Positions 62,357-64,000 of a DNA stretch of 64,000 nt are shown here, piece by piece (position 1 is the first letter of the stretch; the number at the start of each line of letters is the position of its first letter). The notes under the pieces were generated by a model that saw only the letters and a program-made list of their open reading frames with translations, was not told the DNA's origin and ran no database searches. The stretch is from Rhodobacterales bacterium (GTDB lineage Bacteria; Pseudomonadota; Alphaproteobacteria; Rhizobiales; Stappiaceae). A program made the translations under genes and the position numbers. The DNA lies in the NCBI GenBank assembly GCA_008107755.1, contig VIRH01000072.1:1-64000 (forward strand), read 5' to 3'.

Positions 62357-63028
62357 TCAAAAGGGAAGCGGCGAGTGGAAGAGAACGCGCTCACCGTTTG
62401 CGGGGTGATGAACCTCCAGGCTTTCCGCATGAAGAGCCAGACGGGCGGATGCCACAAGCGCGTCCGCGTGGGCATAGAATCTGTCGCCAAGGATCGGATG
62501 CCCCAGCGCCAGCATGTGGACGCGGAGCTGGTGTGAGCGTCCCGTATGCGGGAACAGCCGCACGCGAGTGACCGATCCCGATCGCGTGACGACCTGCCAG
62601 CGGGTCAGCGCTGGACGGCCATGCTCGAAGCTGACCATCTGTTTGGGCCGGTTGGGCCAGTCGCAGACAAGTGGAAGGTCAACCTCGCCTTCCTCTTCCG
62701 CAGGCGCTCCCCAGATATCGGCGATATAGGTCTTGGCCGTCTTGCGCCGCTCGAACTGCAGGCCCAGATGCCGGTGGGCAGCCGGGTTCATCGCCAGCAC
62801 CATTACCCCAGATGTATCCATGTCGAGCCGGTGAACGATACGTGCGTCGGCAAATTGCTCCTGCGCCCGACGTTCCAGACAGTCCGCATGTTCCGCAGCC
62901 TTGCCGGGAACGCTCAACAGACCGCTCGGCTTGTCCACCACGAGCAGGTCTTCATCCTGATGCAGGACCGTCAGATAGGGATCGGCAGGCGGATCGTAAA
63001 CGAAGGTGCCGGGCGCGGCTTGGGTCAT
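62357..63028 (-). CDS. RluA-family pseudouridine synthase
   Basis: A 223-residue enzyme with the catalytic signature RIVHRLDMDTSGVMVLAMN (about residues 60–78, the aspartate being catalytic), LLVVDKPSGLLSVPG near 29 and GRSHQLRVHMLALGHPILGD near 170. It converts specific uridines of tRNA or rRNA to pseudouridine. The length and the lack of an S4 domain fit the RluA (tRNA/23S 746) subgroup. It precedes the oxidase subunit IV gene on the same strand by about 100 bases, or rather lies downstream of it, behind a terminator. Confidence 0.85.
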   Translation of the reverse strand: MTQAAPGTFVYDPPADPYLTVLHQDEDLLVVDKPSGLLSVPGKAAEHADCLERRAQEQFADARIVHRLDMDTSGVMVLAMNPAAHRHLGLQFERRKTAKTYIADIWGAPAEEEGEVDLPLVCDWPNRPKQMVSFEHGRPALTRWQVVTRSGSVTRVRLFPHTGRSHQLRVHMLALGHPILGDRFYAHADALVASARLALHAESLEVHHPANGERVLFHSPLPF

Positions 63029-63061
63029 TACACAAATCTACGGAAACTCGGGAGAAACGCA

Positions 63062-63089
63062 AAAGGCGCGGGGCAAGCCCCACGCCTTT
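63062..63089 (-). terminator. Rho-independent terminator of the oxidase subunit IV gene
   Basis: Minus-strand AAAGGCGTGGGGC/(G)CCCCGCGCCTTT arms (63062–63089) with one mismatch, followed by TGCGTTT. Placed after the 63125 stop. Confidence 0.65.
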
Positions 63090-63124
63090 CTTGAAATCAG
63101 TCGCTGCAGCGTCGCGAGGACCCG

Positions 63125-63406
63125 TCAGACGAACAGGATCGCCAGGACGCCGGTCAGGACGAAGACGGCTGCCGGCGGGATCCAGCCGGAGGCGCCGAGA
63201 GCGATGCCGATGGCTGCGGAAACGAGGGTTGCGATCAGCATGAGCCAGCCGAAAACGACGGCGACCGTTCCGCCGAAACCGAACAGGATGAGGCACAGCA
63301 CGACGTTGAGCACAGCGATTGTGCCAACCTTGGAGAAGTTGATGAACCCCTCGTAAGTCCGCTCGTGAGAGTCGTAATCCATTGCCGGCGCGGTTTCGTC
63401 AGACAT
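63125..63406 (-). CDS. aa3-type cytochrome c oxidase subunit IV
   Basis: A 93-residue protein with the family start YDSHERTYEGFINFSKVG (about 11–28) followed by hydrophobic spans (about 29–55 and 62–92). This DSHERTYxGF segment marks the small alphaproteobacterial aa3-oxidase subunit IV. It is membrane-bound and of accessory function; the other oxidase subunits are not in the window. Length is somewhat above the family average. Confidence 0.82.
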   Translation of the reverse strand: MSDETAPAMDYDSHERTYEGFINFSKVGTIAVLNVVLCLILFGFGGTVAVVFGWLMLIATLVSAAIGIALGASGWIPPAAVFVLTGVLAILFV

Positions 63407-63539
63407 GCAGTCTCCCCCAGGGAAAATTCGAATTGGAAGCCTTCATACAATAAAGCCTTCCGGTTGGGCAATAATCTGAATGACATTATCTTGCCGGCCC
63501 CGCGCACCGCGGCACCTCGTCCAGCAAGCGCCTTTGGCC

Positions 63540-64000
63540 TCAGGCCGCATGGGAAGCAGTGCCGAGTCCGGCGGCGGCGAGCGCTTCGTCCTGCCTGCGG
63601 CGCACCACCGCCGCGTCGAAGCCGTCGATCTGTTCGTTGAAGAGCTGGAAGAAATTGAGCTCGGCCTTCAGATGCAGGAAGACGCCGCCAAGCCCGATCG
63701 CCGCCCGGTCCATGAAGACGAATTCCTGAGGCACTGTCACCGGTCCAAGCTGCTTGAGAGCCGAATGAACCCGGAACGCCTCCTTGCGACCGTATTCCGC
63801 CGCCGATACGCCATCTGCAAGCGAGCGCACCCGGTCGCTCAGAAGCGGGCCGTAGATGAACCGCGCCCAGATGTTCAGGACCTCGATGACTTCCTTCTTG
63901 AGATTGGTGAAGCCCCAGCGCTCGTAGGCGGCAACGACCCTGTCGTTATCCTCCTCCAGCAGCCCCTTGTAGAGGTCCACGACACCTTCGACGAAGCTCT
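63540..64000 (-). CDS. ABC1/AarF/UbiB-family protein, C-terminal part (runs off window)
   Basis: The last 146 or more residues of a minus-strand gene that continues beyond position 64000; the frame is open to the edge. The segment GLGGVFLHLKAELNFFQLFNEQI near the end and the EVLNIWARFIYGPLLSD stretch are typical of the C-terminal part of AarF/ABC1/UbiB proteins, atypical kinases needed for ubiquinone biosynthesis. The N-terminal kinase-like motifs lie outside the window, so the family call rests on the tail alone. Confidence 0.7.
   Translation of the reverse strand, partial: SFVEGVVDLYKGLLEEDNDRVVAAYERWGFTNLKKEVIEVLNIWARFIYGPLLSDRVRSLADGVSAAEYGRKEAFRVHSALKQLGPVTVPQEFVFMDRAAIGLGGVFLHLKAELNFFQLFNEQIDGFDAAVVRRRQDEALAAAGLGTASHAA

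Overview
The window is GC-rich chromosomal DNA, dense in genes, from an alphaproteobacterium. The order is probably Hyphomicrobiales (Rhizobiales), and a marine Stappiaceae-like organism (Roseibium/Labrenzia type) would fit, although the genus is inferred. Markers for this are a DUF1013/TrcR gene, an RcdA-type DUF1465 gene, an alphaproteobacterial PmtA, an aa3-type oxidase subunit IV, the zapA–6S RNA–5-FCL–YmdB–YebC order, and the palindromic repeats common in Rhizobiales genomes. No tRNA, rRNA, CRISPR array, prophage or complete insertion sequence was seen.

Layout. 1–4.6 kb: a TSUP permease and a minus-strand housekeeping run (MazG-like, yebC, ymdB-like, 5-FCL, 6S RNA, zapA, DUF4164). 5–15.4 kb: a plus-strand carbon block tkt, gap, (lysE-type), pgk, (VOC), fba, a ThiE-like protein, a Sel1-repeat protein, efp and an inositol monophosphatase. 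15.6–18.4 kb: a MotA/MotB-like pair with no flagellar neighbours, then pmtA. 18.8–25.7 kb: a LysR + 2OG-Fe(II) oxygenase pair divergent from a BMP-type (nucleoside/purine class) ABC importer. 26–32.7 kb: cold-shock protein, then an accessory catabolic module (aminotransferase, BetI-like repressor, GhrA-like reductase, class II aldolase), a TusA-like protein without its cysteine and a methyltransferase resembling the methionine S-methyltransferase family. 32.8–43.4 kb: a TA-flanked miniature element, a peptide-type ABC importer with an SDR and two FAD amine oxidoreductases under a divergent LysR, and a duplicated 275-bp repeat. 43.5–50.1 kb: trcR, a quinone oxidoreductase, DUF1192, a likely small RNA, rcdA, rpmE, an exporter ABC protein and an SDR. 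50.3–55 kb: PrpE-like synthetase, second TSUP permease, DmdB-like acyl-CoA ligase. 55–64 kb: two YdcH/DUF465 genes, purEK, a MATE pump, rpsU, a TPR lipoprotein, a flavodoxin-fold reductase, a sulfotransferase-like protein, an RluA-type pseudouridine synthase, the oxidase subunit IV and a partial UbiB-family gene running off the right end.

How parts fit together. The tkt–gap–pgk–fba block is central glycolysis/pentose metabolism with two unrelated small genes interposed. The BetI-like repressor module has matching 14-bp palindromes in both of its promoter regions, so it looks like one self-contained regulon. The S-methyltransferase-like gene next to it, together with the DmdB-like and PrpE-like ligases 20 kb away, raises the possibility of methylated-sulfur (S-methylmethionine/DMSP-type) metabolism; this is a hypothesis, not a demonstrated pathway. 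The miniature element at 32791–33054 appears to supply the last base of the stop codon of the neighbouring ABC ATPase.
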